A stretch of 64,000 nucleotides of DNA from CAYLMG01 sp964493425. Its GTDB lineage: Bacteria > Planctomycetota > Phycisphaerae > Sedimentisphaerales > Anaerobacaceae. Positions within the stretch are counted from its first letter, which is position 1, and every line of letters begins with the position of its first letter. The notes beneath the pieces are model-generated. The model was not told the origin of the DNA and searched no databases. It saw only the letters and a list, made by a program, of their open reading frames with translations. The DNA lies in NCBI GenBank assembly GCA_964493425.1, contig CAZBMW010000007.1, positions 1 through 64,000 on the forward strand, given 5' to 3'. The position numbers were made by a program, and so were the translations under genes. Positions 41,553 to 51,257 of the stretch are shown here, in pieces.

Positions 41553-42461
41553 ATGAGCGACGATGCTGTTGTGATAGAGTCTCTGGTGAAATACTATGAT
41601 GGCCGATGCGTCATAGACGGTGTAGATTTGAAGATACCGCGAGGCTGTATCTACGGTCTTCTTGGTCGTAACGGCATAGGTAAAACAACAATAATCAGGA
41701 TTTTGCTGGGCCTTGATTTTCCGACGAGAGGCAAGAGTTATGTTTTAGGCGAAGATTCAACTCAGCTTACAAATCGAAATAAGGGCAGAATCGGCTATGT
41801 AGCTGAGGGTCACAATATGATAAGCAGCTATAAGGTTGGCCGGCTTATAAACATATGTAAAGAACTGTCTATGCGATGGAATGCTGAGTTTTTCAATAAT
41901 TTAATCGAGATGTTTCGGCTTCCGATGGAAAGGCATATTCGCGAGCTTTCAACAGGTATGCGGGCTGAGCTCAACTTAGCTCTTGCGATGGCAACAGAAC
42001 CAGAGCTTCTGGTACTGGATGACCCGACCCTCGGGCTCGACACGGTGGCGAGACGTCAGTTTCTTGAGCTGGCTGTGGATTTACTACAAAAAGACGGCAG
42101 GACGATACTTTTCAGCTCGCATATATTAGGTGACGTTGAGCGAATAGCCGACCGTATAGGGATACTGGCGGGCTGTAAGCTGGTTGTTGATTGCGGTCTT
42201 GAGGAGCTTAAACGACGAATAAAAAAACTGAGGTTAATTTTTAAGGAAAAGGCACCGACCAATCTTCATTTAACCGAAATTGTAAACCAGCAAAGCAGCG
42301 GACGCGAGATGACAATAACCATCGCAAACATGGATGAAAAAAAGCAGGCTGTGATAAATACTTTCGGTGCTGAAAGCTGTGAAGAGATACCAATGAGCCT
42401 CGAAGACATATTTATAGAATGCACCAGGCCAAAACAGAAACAAATAGTCGTTCAAAGATAA
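41553..42461 (+). CDS. ABC transporter ATP-binding protein
   Basis: A 302-residue ATPase. Walker A is GLLGRNGIGKTTI (about 36-47), the signature LSTGMRAELNLALAM (near 137) and Walker B LLVLDDPTLGLD (near 155-166), with ILGDVERIADRIGIL as H-loop region. The signature motif is LSTGM rather than LSGGQ. The C-terminal extension resembles export-type transporters (CcmA/YtrB-like). It works with the permease that follows. Confidence 0.9.
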   Translation: MSDDAVVIESLVKYYDGRCVIDGVDLKIPRGCIYGLLGRNGIGKTTIIRILLGLDFPTRGKSYVLGEDSTQLTNRNKGRIGYVAEGHNMISSYKVGRLINICKELSMRWNAEFFNNLIEMFRLPMERHIRELSTGMRAELNLALAMATEPELLVLDDPTLGLDTVARRQFLELAVDLLQKDGRTILFSSHILGDVERIADRIGILAGCKLVVDCGLEELKRRIKKLRLIFKEKAPTNLHLTEIVNQQSSGREMTITIANMDEKKQAVINTFGAESCEEIPMSLEDIFIECTRPKQKQIVVQR

Positions 42462-42479
42462 CTTGGCGGGAGACATAAG

Positions 42480-43118
42480 ATGTATGCGCTAATTAAAAGA
42501 GAAATAGAAGACCATATTGTGTATTTTCTGGGGGCTTTTGTATTTTCCTTACTTTTCACCGGCTCGATAATAGCAAAATTATACGGCGGCTTTACGGTCG
42601 AAGAGCTAGGAGTAATTCTGACTGCACTGGTGATTATGTTACTTGTGGTCACCACAATCGGGGTATGTGCGCTGGGAACGAGTCAGATGTATATGGACAG
42701 GAACAGGAAGATTTCAGCGTTTTTATCGACGCTGCCGGTATCTCGCAATCAAATATTCGCTGCTCGCTTCATAAGCGGTTTTTTAGCATTATTGGTTTTG
42801 TTGGCCGCTCCTGCGATAACAATTGAGATTTTGCTAACGGCACTTCGGCAGGAACAGGCTATCTATAAGCATTTTACAGTCGAGATATTTTCGACTCTAT
42901 ACCTGCTGGGCCTCGGGGTTTACTGCACAGGTCTGACGTGTGGTTTCAGTTCGAGCAAAATCGTTCCTACGCTTGGCAGCTTAGTTTTGAGTGTTGTTTT
43001 GATGACCATTATTCTTATCAAAGGCCCCGGCGTTGAGGCATCAATAATACTGCTGATTTACGTCTCTGCAAGCCTGGTCTATACGTGGCGGAAATTTAAT
43101 ACAACACCATTTATTTAA
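42480..43118 (+). CDS. ABC-2-type permease
   Basis: A 212-residue protein with about six hydrophobic helices. The IKREIEDHIVYFLGAFVFSL start and the MDRNRKISAFLSTLPVSRNQIFAARF loop are typical of ABC-2 permeases. It forms the membrane channel for the preceding ATPase. The transported substrate is unknown. Confidence 0.83.
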   Translation: MYALIKREIEDHIVYFLGAFVFSLLFTGSIIAKLYGGFTVEELGVILTALVIMLLVVTTIGVCALGTSQMYMDRNRKISAFLSTLPVSRNQIFAARFISGFLALLVLLAAPAITIEILLTALRQEQAIYKHFTVEIFSTLYLLGLGVYCTGLTCGFSSSKIVPTLGSLVLSVVLMTIILIKGPGVEASIILLIYVSASLVYTWRKFNTTPFI

Positions 43119-43129
43119 GGGAAGAACTT

Positions 43130-44833
43130 ATGAAGGCCTTGACATATACATTGTTGAAATCTTTTGCCGCGGGTTTTGCAGCTTTGCTGCTGTTATCAAT
43201 AGCTTTATTCTGGGGGCGTTTTTACTGCGACGGATATCTTTATGCACGAATGGCTCAGAAAGGCACGTGTAGAAGTGCAACGATAAGCCCATCAGGTATA
43301 TTACCGGCTGAGATTGAAAATGACCCTAATGTCGCAATAGCCTCAGAGTTTCGTGGATACATTGAGCTCGACTCAATTGTTACCACCACAAGGTCAGGCA
43401 TATTTGATTATTTTAAGCGGAGAGAGCCTGAAGGCAGTTTAATGCTTGGCTTTCTTGAGTATATAGATAGAGGAGAAACTACACTTCACTTCGATAAAAA
43501 CAGCGGATTGATTATTTATGAATCAGTTAAAGCAAAAAACACAGACGACAATAAGACAGAAAGACAAAAGATAAAACTATATGCCGGACCTGAAGGCATT
43601 TCCGAGAAGCCAGCAAAAGAGCTCGGTCGCTTTTATTCACCTTTAAGGATGCAGTCAGAATACGGCAGGTTAGCGTCTATAACGTACGACAACAAGATTC
43701 GACGCTTCTTCAAGTTCGATTTTGATAAAAGGGAGGTTACGAAAGGCCCTGAGACCGACAAGAGCAGCAATTTCAAGCCTATTCAGATTGGCCCGCTGAG
43801 AAAAGGGGTGATTTTTTCAAGCTTTTGGTGGAACGAACCAAAAATAAAAATGACAACAGAAGATAAAGAAGCCGAAAAAGAATATGGGAAAAGATATGAG
43901 CGGTTAGAAATCCGCTTTTACCCTCCCGGGGGCCAATATATACCGGTTCTTGATAATAGCGGTCTGATATTTCTCATCGACAGAAAGACTCTTGAGATTT
44001 CCGGGGAAGCGGGTTATCTGCCGGCACCGATGAGTTTTTTTAGCTCGGGCAATGTACGGCCGAATGTGGCCCGTCCGCGGGACCTGCTTGCCTTCGAGAT
44101 TGAGCCGTTAGCGATAATGCCCGATGGTGAGTACCGCGGTATGGGAGTAGCAGCACTTTCGCGAGATGGGGCATCAATGACGGTTGCTGTATTTGACAAG
44201 GAAGGAAAGCTTATCAAAAGAGCAAATACAAGCGACGGGTACCTCTCATATCGAGATTCCGACGGTGACGGGATATTCGATTCGCGAAGATACATCTTAA
44301 ATATGGATTCAAGCAAAGCAGTTTTCTTAGGCCAGCCCGGGTCTCCTTTAGTTATGGTTTTGAGGCACCTCTTAGAGAATCTGCAGGGCCCTGCGTTAAA
44401 CATAGCCTCATTTTTCACAGCCGATAGTTTTGAGGCTTCCAATAGTCACAGGGCACTATTTCTCATCACTAATTCATTCATCGGTATGAAGGGCAGGCAG
44501 GCAGATGCAAACTTCTGTTGGAAATTTTTCGGAGGATTACTTCTGATAGCACCTTCAATCATACTGAGTGCCCTGCTTGCCTGGTCGGTGAAAAAGGATG
44601 CTCTAACAAGAGGTCTATCCAAGAAAGAAAAGCTATGCTGGATGATTGGAGTTTTGTGTTTCGGCCTTGCAGGTTACATCAGCTACAGATTATGTCGCCA
44701 ACAATCCGGTCTTATCAACTGCCAAAACTGCGGGATGAGCAGAAGAGTCGATATGGATATCTGTCACAGATGCGGCAGCGGCTGGCTTGTTCCTGAGCTT
44801 GAGGACCCGGGCTGGCGAGTGAGAGACAGCTAA
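43130..44833 (+). CDS. Membrane protein with C-terminal zinc ribbon
   Basis: A 567-residue protein 11 bp after the permease. An N-terminal helix (about 12-30) is followed by a large extracytoplasmic part. There are two more helices (about 465-485 and 500-520), and then a C-terminal zinc ribbon NCQNCGMSRRVDMDICHRCGSG with two C-x2-C pairs. A DSDGDGIFDSR stretch near residue 383 looks like a calcium-binding loop. No family is recognised. Operon position suggests a partner of the ABC transporter. Confidence 0.65.
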   Translation: MKALTYTLLKSFAAGFAALLLLSIALFWGRFYCDGYLYARMAQKGTCRSATISPSGILPAEIENDPNVAIASEFRGYIELDSIVTTTRSGIFDYFKRREPEGSLMLGFLEYIDRGETTLHFDKNSGLIIYESVKAKNTDDNKTERQKIKLYAGPEGISEKPAKELGRFYSPLRMQSEYGRLASITYDNKIRRFFKFDFDKREVTKGPETDKSSNFKPIQIGPLRKGVIFSSFWWNEPKIKMTTEDKEAEKEYGKRYERLEIRFYPPGGQYIPVLDNSGLIFLIDRKTLEISGEAGYLPAPMSFFSSGNVRPNVARPRDLLAFEIEPLAIMPDGEYRGMGVAALSRDGASMTVAVFDKEGKLIKRANTSDGYLSYRDSDGDGIFDSRRYILNMDSSKAVFLGQPGSPLVMVLRHLLENLQGPALNIASFFTADSFEASNSHRALFLITNSFIGMKGRQADANFCWKFFGGLLLIAPSIILSALLAWSVKKDALTRGLSKKEKLCWMIGVLCFGLAGYISYRLCRQQSGLINCQNCGMSRRVDMDICHRCGSGWLVPELEDPGWRVRDS

Positions 44834-44877
44834 ACAGATATAAATAATGGGGGATAAAAGTATAACAGTTTCAAATT

Positions 44878-44911
44878 AAAAAACCCCGCGGTGCATCCTT
44901 TCACCACAGGG
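44878..44911 (-). terminator. Intrinsic terminator of the TPR lipoprotein gene
   Basis: On the minus strand CCCTGTGGTG pairs with CACCGCGGGG (G-U pairs included), followed by a T-run. It lies 27 bp after the gene's stop. Confidence 0.75.
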
Positions 44912-44937
44912 CCATAAAAACAAAACTGTCTTCAATT

Positions 44938-45627
44938 TTATTGTAAAATTTCCTCGTCTGATTCTTCAATCATACGATCGAGTCTTTTCGTACTTTCCCG
45001 CGTCTTCTGTCCGATTTTGACAGCAACACCAAGCCGGCCGAGCGTTCCAGCAACCTCCGGCTGGTTCGAGTTAAGCTGAAAGCTTCTTACCAGATAATCC
45101 TTTGCCCTGTCCTGTTCACCTTTGCTCAGGTAATAGTAGCCTATCTGCCTGTTAACCTTTGCCGAGTTAGGCGCAAGACTCAAGGCCTGCTGATAGCAGG
45201 TGAATGCATACTCGTCGAGCGCTTCCTTCTGGAATGCCATCGCCAGCTCGAGTGAGCCCATAGCAGTAGCCGAGGCCTGGTTGATATAAAAGTCAGCAGA
45301 AAATTTAGAATTTTTTATGTCACCGGATTGTACAAGAGTTTTTACTCTTGCCGCCTGTGCTTTTCTGTGAACAGGGTCGAAGCCGAGCGCTACAGTAAAC
45401 TCGTGCTCGGCCTGCGTCCAAGATGCGTCGGCCTGGTAAAGTTTACCGAGCTGGTAATGTGCTTCGGCGTCTTTGTAGTTGCGTTCGATTTGCCTGAGAA
45501 GTCTGGTCTTCTGCTGTTCTGCTGCAGTGAGCCCGATCTCCTCCGGTTTCTTGTCCCCACTTCTACAGCCAGCAAAAATGAAAAAGCAAACAACAAAAAT
45601 AATAAAGAATAATGACTTTCCCGCCAT
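44938..45627 (-). CDS. TPR-repeat lipoprotein
   Basis: 229 residues from the ATG at 45627, which has GGAGG 6 bp upstream. The signal ends in a lipobox (FFIFAGC), so the cysteine would be lipidated. Tetratricopeptide repeats follow (KDAEAHYQLGKLYQADASWTQAEHEF, AFTCYQQALSLAPNSAKVNRQIGYYYLSKG, in pieces). It is probably an outer-membrane or periplasmic scaffold. No partner is apparent. It is convergent with the ABC operon. Confidence 0.82.
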   Translation of the reverse strand: MAGKSLFFIIFVVCFFIFAGCRSGDKKPEEIGLTAAEQQKTRLLRQIERNYKDAEAHYQLGKLYQADASWTQAEHEFTVALGFDPVHRKAQAARVKTLVQSGDIKNSKFSADFYINQASATAMGSLELAMAFQKEALDEYAFTCYQQALSLAPNSAKVNRQIGYYYLSKGEQDRAKDYLVRSFQLNSNQPEVAGTLGRLGVAVKIGQKTRESTKRLDRMIEESDEEILQ

Positions 45628-45830
45628 TCTGCGCCTCCAAGGTCTCAATTTCTCAATTATCATTGAACCCGGCTGCTCTCGATGATAAAGCTGGGTAAAA
45701 TAAAAATCGTGTTCTCATTCTTACAAGATGTTAAAATCTTTGCAAGGAAAATCTTTATTTTTTTGTAATAAAAAATAAAAGTGTTTCGACGTTATCATTG
45801 GACTGCGATATTTACCAGAAGGAGGAATGT

Positions 45831-46334
45831 TTGCAAGAGCTTGACTGGCAGGTTATTGTACAAAAACACGCTAAATTAGTGTGGCAGACAGCGTACAGGC
45901 TGCTCGGTGAGCGCTGCGACGCTGAAGACTGCTTTCAGGAGACGTTTATAAGCGCTTTGAAAACAGCGAAACGCCAGCGTATTCGCAATATTTCCGCTCT
46001 TCTGGTACATCTTGCGACGAGGCGTGCGATAGATATGCTTCGCAAGCGCTGCAGCCATCTACAAGCTGAGATAAGCAATATAGATACATCGAGTCTGCAG
46101 TCACCGAATCCCGGTCCTTTTCTACAAGTGCATAGAAGTGAAGTTATTTCCAGGCTTCTCCAGGCCTTGACAGAGCTACCAGAGCAGCAGGCTAATGCCT
46201 TTTGCATGCGATACTTAAGCGATATGAGCCAGAAACAAATAGCCGAGAGGCTTGGAGTAACAGCTAACACAGCGGGTGTACTCGTACACCGCGCTAAAGA
46301 AAATCTGCAGGAAATATTCAAAAGGTGGGATTAA
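45831..46334 (+). CDS. ECF-type RNA polymerase sigma factor
   Basis: 167 residues from the TTG at 45831, chosen because AAGGAGG stands 5 bp upstream; an in-frame TTG at 45798 lacks such a site. Sigma region 2 has RLLGERCDAEDCFQETFI and HLATRRAIDMLRK. Region 4 has LPEQQANAFCMRYLSDMSQKQIAERLGVTANTAGVLVHRA. It should redirect RNA polymerase to a small regulon. The next gene is a membrane protein likely to be its anti-sigma factor. Confidence 0.9.
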   Translation: MQELDWQVIVQKHAKLVWQTAYRLLGERCDAEDCFQETFISALKTAKRQRIRNISALLVHLATRRAIDMLRKRCSHLQAEISNIDTSSLQSPNPGPFLQVHRSEVISRLLQALTELPEQQANAFCMRYLSDMSQKQIAERLGVTANTAGVLVHRAKENLQEIFKRWD

Positions 46335-46351
46335 AAAAAGAGAGGTGTAAT

Positions 46352-47077
46352 ATGAATGATAACAAGGACTTAGAAAAGGCTATAAACGAACTTAAAAATA
46401 CAGCCGCACCAGATGGCCCGTCGAAAGAGCTTATAGAGCAGACACTTAGAAAGATTTCCAGCGAGCAGGAAAATACAGCGACGACGACAAAAACCAATAG
46501 GTTCATAAGCATTTTCAGGATTGCCGCTGCTGCGGTCATTTTAATTGCAGCCGGTTACGGCTTCGGACAGCTTGTAAGTCCTGCTAAACTCGATGCCGAG
46601 CAGTTTCAGGCCCTTGAAGCTTCGGTAAAAGCCTCTCTTAAGCCGTTAGTACGACAACAACTGCAACAAGATATCATAAAACAAATGCAGGCTGTTGCCG
46701 ACGAGCGGTATTCTAAACTCAAGAACGAGCTTCAGGAACAGTTCAATGCCGATTTGAACAAATTTGCACTGGATTTGACGAATGCATCAGGGGCGATAAC
46801 CGAACAGCTATTCCTGGACCTGATAGACGCCATTAACACCGCCCAGACACGAGAGCGGGCTATGTTTGCCGCTGCCTTAGAGCAATTAGAGCTAAATCAG
46901 TTGAAAAGAGACTCACAAATACAGGATGGTCTCGTACAGTTCGCGGTCCAAGCAGTCCAAACGGAAAATGAACTTAGCACAACCAAGGATAGTGTGGCTA
47001 AATTATTGGCCCACGCACAACTCGAAAACCCTTTTTTGAAAAATAACGAAACTAACAATCATGAAAAGGAGAATTAA
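46352..47077 (+). CDS. Single-pass membrane protein, putative anti-sigma factor
   Basis: 241 residues from the ATG at 46352. The cytoplasmic N-terminus is about 50 residues long. One membrane helix follows (about 55-72, IAAAAVILIAAGYGFG), and then a long helical, Gln-rich extracytoplasmic region up to the end (KPLVRQQLQQDIIKQMQ). The layout is that of anti-sigma factors, but no zinc-binding HxxxCxxC motif is present. It lies between the ECF sigma gene and a secreted coiled-coil protein. Confidence 0.6.
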   Translation: MNDNKDLEKAINELKNTAAPDGPSKELIEQTLRKISSEQENTATTTKTNRFISIFRIAAAAVILIAAGYGFGQLVSPAKLDAEQFQALEASVKASLKPLVRQQLQQDIIKQMQAVADERYSKLKNELQEQFNADLNKFALDLTNASGAITEQLFLDLIDAINTAQTRERAMFAAALEQLELNQLKRDSQIQDGLVQFAVQAVQTENELSTTKDSVAKLLAHAQLENPFLKNNETNNHEKEN

Positions 47078-47079
47078 AA

Positions 47080-48174
47080 ATGAAAAAATTAGTTAGAACG
47101 ATTGCCTTAATCACTGTAATAAGTCTCGGTAGCGTGTGCTTTTGTCAGGAAGCTGAAACAACCAAGGAAAAGGTAAAAATAAAGGAGAAGGCAAAAGAAA
47201 AGGTAAAAGTTAAAACGGAAGAGCTGGAAGTTGCATTACAGGATTTAGAAAGACAGAAAGAAGAGCTCGAGAGAAACGAAGAAGAACTGCAACGACAATT
47301 AATGGAACTCGACAGGCAAGTTATAGAGACTGCGCCGACACCCGGAACAGTCCCGATGCCGAGTCAGACAAGGGCAAGTGGAATATTTCTTTCGAAAGGC
47401 CGGGGAGGTCCATCGGCCGATATCTCGGTAGTTATCACATCGGAAGACGAGAAGCCTGAAAGTATTTCCCAGTTAACAGAAGATATGGGCATAATGGCCC
47501 GGATACTTGACAAGCAGGTGCTCGAAATCCCTGTCCCAAAGCGAAGGACTGCTGGTTTCGGTGATGTGAGCCTCTATCCGTATACAGGGGCCAGCCAACA
47601 AAACCAAACCAAAGGGATTTACATATCCGATTTTGGGGCGCTGTTCCTAATGGATGTTGATTTTCCTCTGAAGGCTGAGCCAAAAGCCGAAGAAAAAGAA
47701 GAGGAAAAAACAGAAGCCTCGGACATCTGGGAACAGACAAAAGACGAGTTGACAGGTAGGATTCAGCGATTCGGCCCTGTAGCGCCGGAAATAAAAAGAG
47801 ACGAAAAAAGGGTTGCTTTCGACGCAGACAAGGTCAAAGAGCTGAAAGAAAAGATAATAAAATCCCTTAAATACGCATCCAACATACGCGGCTTAGAGTC
47901 CGGTGATGATATAATTGTTTGCGTAAAAAGCACCAGCGGACAGGGCAGAGGGAGAATTCGTGAAATCAAAATTTACGGAAGCCAAATCGGTGCTCAGACC
48001 AGCGGCGGTGGTGCTTTTGGTGGCGTCGGTTACGGAGGGGCGTTCGCCGAAGAAGAAGGCAACTTGATAACAGGTATGACAATAATTGTTGATAAGGATG
48101 ATGTTGACGAATTTGCAGAAGGTGATATGGATTATGACGAATTCTGCGAAGAAGTTGAGATTATCGAATACTAA
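47080..48174 (+). CDS. Secreted coiled-coil protein of the sigma-factor operon
   Basis: A 364-residue protein 2 bp after the preceding stop. A signal peptide (VRTIALITVISLGSVCFCQ) is followed by a highly charged coiled coil (about 25-95, Lys/Glu repeats then EELEVALQDLERQKEELE-like). A folded part follows (KGIYISDFGALFLMDVDFPL near residue 195). A glycine-rich stretch (near 308-318) and an acidic end close the protein. I do not recognise the family. Similar sigma/anti-sigma/secreted triads exist in Phycisphaerae (inference). Confidence 0.65.
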   Translation: MKKLVRTIALITVISLGSVCFCQEAETTKEKVKIKEKAKEKVKVKTEELEVALQDLERQKEELERNEEELQRQLMELDRQVIETAPTPGTVPMPSQTRASGIFLSKGRGGPSADISVVITSEDEKPESISQLTEDMGIMARILDKQVLEIPVPKRRTAGFGDVSLYPYTGASQQNQTKGIYISDFGALFLMDVDFPLKAEPKAEEKEEEKTEASDIWEQTKDELTGRIQRFGPVAPEIKRDEKRVAFDADKVKELKEKIIKSLKYASNIRGLESGDDIIVCVKSTSGQGRGRIREIKIYGSQIGAQTSGGGAFGGVGYGGAFAEEEGNLITGMTIIVDKDDVDEFAEGDMDYDEFCEEVEIIEY

Positions 48175-48205
48175 AACAAAGCAACAGCAAAAAAATTCAG
48201 TGGAA

Positions 48206-48236
48206 AAAGCCGGGTCTTTTTAGGCCCGGCTTTCTT
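48206..48236. terminator. Bidirectional terminator between convergent operons
   Basis: AAAGCCGGG (48206-48214) pairs with CCCGGCTTT (48225-48233). The A-rich 5' side and T-rich 3' side allow it to end both the sigma operon and gyrB transcription. Confidence 0.85.
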
Positions 48237-48269
48237 ATATATCCAGCTACCTTAATAACATCAGGTCTT

Positions 48270-50765
48270 TTAGACGTCGAGATTTTGCACTTCGAGGGCG
48301 TGGTCTCTTATGAAGTTACGGCGTTTTTCGACGTCATCGCCCATAAGGATGCTAAAGAGCCTGTCAGCTTCGCCAGCGTCTTCAAGCTGAACCTTAAGCA
48401 GAGTTCTGGTGGCGGGATTCATAGTAGTTTCCCACAATTGCTCCGAGTTCATTTCGCCGAGCCCCTTGAAGCGTTTTATTTCAATTCCGCGGCCGCCAAT
48501 CTGCCTTACCGCTGAACAAATTTCGCCGAGAGAGGCAACCTTGTACTCGTTTTCGGTATTTTTAAGCTGAAATTTAGTCGGCAACGATTCACCTGATTCG
48601 GTTTTTTCAGCCTTGAGGAGATAATCCGAGAGGTCAAGGCCGAACTGGTCATTCAGTTTTTTATTTATCTGGTTGATTCTTGCGACTTCGTGCAGCTCCT
48701 CAGCTGAAAAAGGCTCTTCCTCGACCTGCTGCTTCTTAAATGCCTTCTCAAGCTCGTCAATTCGCTTTTCATACTCGTCTGAATCGTAATATATCTCATC
48801 GGGCTGGCCCTGTAGGCTTATTCGATATGTGGGCAGAGCTTTTCTGTTATAGTATTTCCGGACGAAATCTTTAAATATTATACCCCTTCTTGCGAGAACA
48901 GTTATGAGCCGTTCGGCCTCTGAAAGGATTTTGACGAGCTGAGCAAGCTGTTTGTCAGCAACCTCTTTTGTTTTCGAGGTTTTTGGCTTTTGTGTACTTT
49001 TCGCAGTCCTCTTCCCTCTCGCCCCTGACTGGATGTCTCTTATTAAAAGCTCGGTGCCCTCGAGCCCACGATCGACCATTCTTTTGCGCATATGCGCTTC
49101 ACTGAGAATATATTCCGATTTTTTCTGCCCCTTTGCCCTAACCTCGTAGAGGGGCGGCTGAGCAATATAAATCATATTATGGTCTATAAGCAGAGGCATC
49201 TGCCTGAAAAAGAATGTCAGCAGCAGTGTTCTTATATGTGCTCCATCAACGTCGGCGTCAGTCATTAAAACTATTTTTCCATATCTGCACTTATCGATGT
49301 CAAACTCATCGGTACCAATTCCGGCTCCGATTGCGCTAATGATTGTCCTGATTTCCTCGTGCGCAAGCATTTTCTCCAGTCTTGCTTTTTCTACGTTGAG
49401 GATTTTTCCCTTCAGAGGCAGGATAGCCTGGATATTTCTGTCTCTACCGGCCTTTGCCGAGCCGCCAGCGGAGTCGCCCTCGACAATAAAGATTTCCGTA
49501 GAGGCCTTTTCCCTGCTCGAGCAGTCCCACAGCTTTCCTGGAAGGTTTCCGCTGGAAAGAGCGCCTTTTCTTCTTGTCAGCTCTCTTGCTTTTCTCGCAG
49601 CCTCTCTCGCGGCGGAGGCCTGTATTGCCTTATTCAGGATTCTTTTAGCATCGGCTGGGTGCTCTTCAATAAAGTTTCCAAGATATTCGTTTACTACAGT
49701 CTCAACAAAACTTCCTACTTCAGGATTCGTGAGTCTCACCTTGGTCTGAGCTTCAAAATGCGGATTTGCGAGTTTAACCGAGACGACCGCGGTAAGGCCC
49801 TCCCTTAGGTCATCTCCCGTCATCGACTGGCCGTTTTTAAGAAGATTGTTGGCCCTGGCATAATAATTCATCGTTCTTGTCAGGGCTGTTCTGTAACCTG
49901 ATAGGTGAGTGCCGCCGTCTATATTTCTTATATTGTTCGCAAAGACGAGCACATTTTCGCTGTAGCCGTTATTGTACTGCATAGCCACTTCACAGCTTAG
50001 CCTCGCATCGGTATCTTCCTTTGAGAAATAGATTACGTCTCTGTGGAGCGTTTCCTTGCCCTCGTTAAGATGCTTTACAAAAGCTTTCAGGCCTTCCTCG
50101 AACTTAAAGACCTTCTTTTTTTTCCCCCTGTCGTCTTTGAATGTTATCTGCAGTCCTGCATTCAAGTAAGCCATTTCCCTTATTCGCTTTAGCAGCGTTT
50201 CATATTCGAATTCGGTGTCGCCAAAGATTTCCTCATCCGGCATAAAGGTTATTTTCGTTCCGCTTTTTTCAGTGGCACCTACTTTTTTTACCTTTCCCTT
50301 TGCGACGCCTCTCTCACACTCGAAATGATAATGCTCATTATCGCGATAGACATCTGCTTCGAGCCATTCACTCAGCGCGTTTACGACGCTTACTCCAACG
50401 CCGTGCAGGCCTCCAGCCACCTTATAGCTTTCCTGGTCGAACTTTCCTCCGGCGTGCAGTGTTGTAAGAACCACATCGAGAGCACTTTTGCCGGCCTCTT
50501 TGTGCTTTTCGACCGGTATACCACGACCATTATCCTCAACAGTACAGCTGCCGTCGGCGTGTATATGCACGCTTATAGCATCACAATATCCTGCAAGAGC
50601 CTCGTCAATCGAATTGTCGAGCACTTCGTTGGCGAGATGATGAAGGCCTCCGCTTGCTCTGTCTCCTATGTACATATCTGGTCTTTTTCTTACTGCTTCG
50701 AGGCCGCCAAGTATTTTAATCTTGCTTGCATCGTATTTATGATTCTTTATAGCAACCTGTGCCAC
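48270..50765 (-). CDS. gyrB: DNA gyrase subunit B
   Basis: An 831-residue protein. The GHKL ATPase is seen as EVLDNSIDEALAGY, VEDNGRGIPV and GGLHGVGVSVVNALSEW. The TOPRIM domain has IVEGDSAGGSAK and LMTDADVDGAHIRTLL. The C-terminal RFKGLGEMNSEQLWETTM binds GyrA. An insertion of about 50 charged residues after the TOPRIM segment (SGARGKRTAKSTQKPKTSKT) makes it somewhat longer than the usual 640-800. It introduces negative supercoils. It follows the DUF721 gene and dnaN on the same strand. Confidence 0.96.
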   Translation of the reverse strand: MAQVAIKNHKYDASKIKILGGLEAVRKRPDMYIGDRASGGLHHLANEVLDNSIDEALAGYCDAISVHIHADGSCTVEDNGRGIPVEKHKEAGKSALDVVLTTLHAGGKFDQESYKVAGGLHGVGVSVVNALSEWLEADVYRDNEHYHFECERGVAKGKVKKVGATEKSGTKITFMPDEEIFGDTEFEYETLLKRIREMAYLNAGLQITFKDDRGKKKKVFKFEEGLKAFVKHLNEGKETLHRDVIYFSKEDTDARLSCEVAMQYNNGYSENVLVFANNIRNIDGGTHLSGYRTALTRTMNYYARANNLLKNGQSMTGDDLREGLTAVVSVKLANPHFEAQTKVRLTNPEVGSFVETVVNEYLGNFIEEHPADAKRILNKAIQASAAREAARKARELTRRKGALSSGNLPGKLWDCSSREKASTEIFIVEGDSAGGSAKAGRDRNIQAILPLKGKILNVEKARLEKMLAHEEIRTIISAIGAGIGTDEFDIDKCRYGKIVLMTDADVDGAHIRTLLLTFFFRQMPLLIDHNMIYIAQPPLYEVRAKGQKKSEYILSEAHMRKRMVDRGLEGTELLIRDIQSGARGKRTAKSTQKPKTSKTKEVADKQLAQLVKILSEAERLITVLARRGIIFKDFVRKYYNRKALPTYRISLQGQPDEIYYDSDEYEKRIDELEKAFKKQQVEEEPFSAEELHEVARINQINKKLNDQFGLDLSDYLLKAEKTESGESLPTKFQLKNTENEYKVASLGEICSAVRQIGGRGIEIKRFKGLGEMNSEQLWETTMNPATRTLLKVQLEDAGEADRLFSILMGDDVEKRRNFIRDHALEVQNLDV

Positions 50766-50818
50766 CTAAATCAGCTCCTTAACGAAGAATCTAAAAGTTG
50801 TATTCTGTTTTGCCTTAT

Positions 50819-51151
50819 CTAACCCACAGCAAAATCTAATTTTTTTATCCTCGCGCTCGGGCAGCAGCTCTTCATATGCTCCAGTAACTCAGGGCCGCTC
50901 AACTTAAGCTCATACAAATATGAAGGAGAATCCGCCTGCACTTTCAGATGACCATTCGTTATCTGAACTATTCTGCAGTGTTTTCTCAATCCGTCAGGCA
51001 AAAGATTATCCCAGCAATCCGTCACGTCAGCAAAGACTCTCCTTGCCGGCTGTATGCGCTGCTTCATAAGCTGCTGAACGCTGTCGGCCAATCTGGCTGT
51101 CTCAACCGGAGCATTTCCAAAACTACCATTTTTTCTTTTACTGCTGTTCAC
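50819..51151 (-). CDS. DUF721/DciA-like protein
   Basis: A 110-residue protein. The segment DVTDCWDNLLPDGLRKHCRIVQITNGHLKVQ (in pieces) followed by SPSYLYELKLSGPELLEHMK is the DUF721 domain. DciA-type members load the replicative helicase in bacteria without DnaC. The position between dnaN and gyrB is the standard one for this family. The N-terminal about 25 residues are low-complexity. Confidence 0.8.
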   Translation of the reverse strand: MNSSKRKNGSFGNAPVETARLADSVQQLMKQRIQPARRVFADVTDCWDNLLPDGLRKHCRIVQITNGHLKVQADSPSYLYELKLSGPELLEHMKSCCPSARIKKLDFAVG

Positions 51152-51257
51152 CTGCTTTTTCCGGATAGACGTGGCAGCGTTTGCCTTCCTACTTTTATCC
51201 CTTATATTTGCAGCCCTGCTTTTGAAGCAGGTCTATTGATGTCCAGAAGGACGCTGG

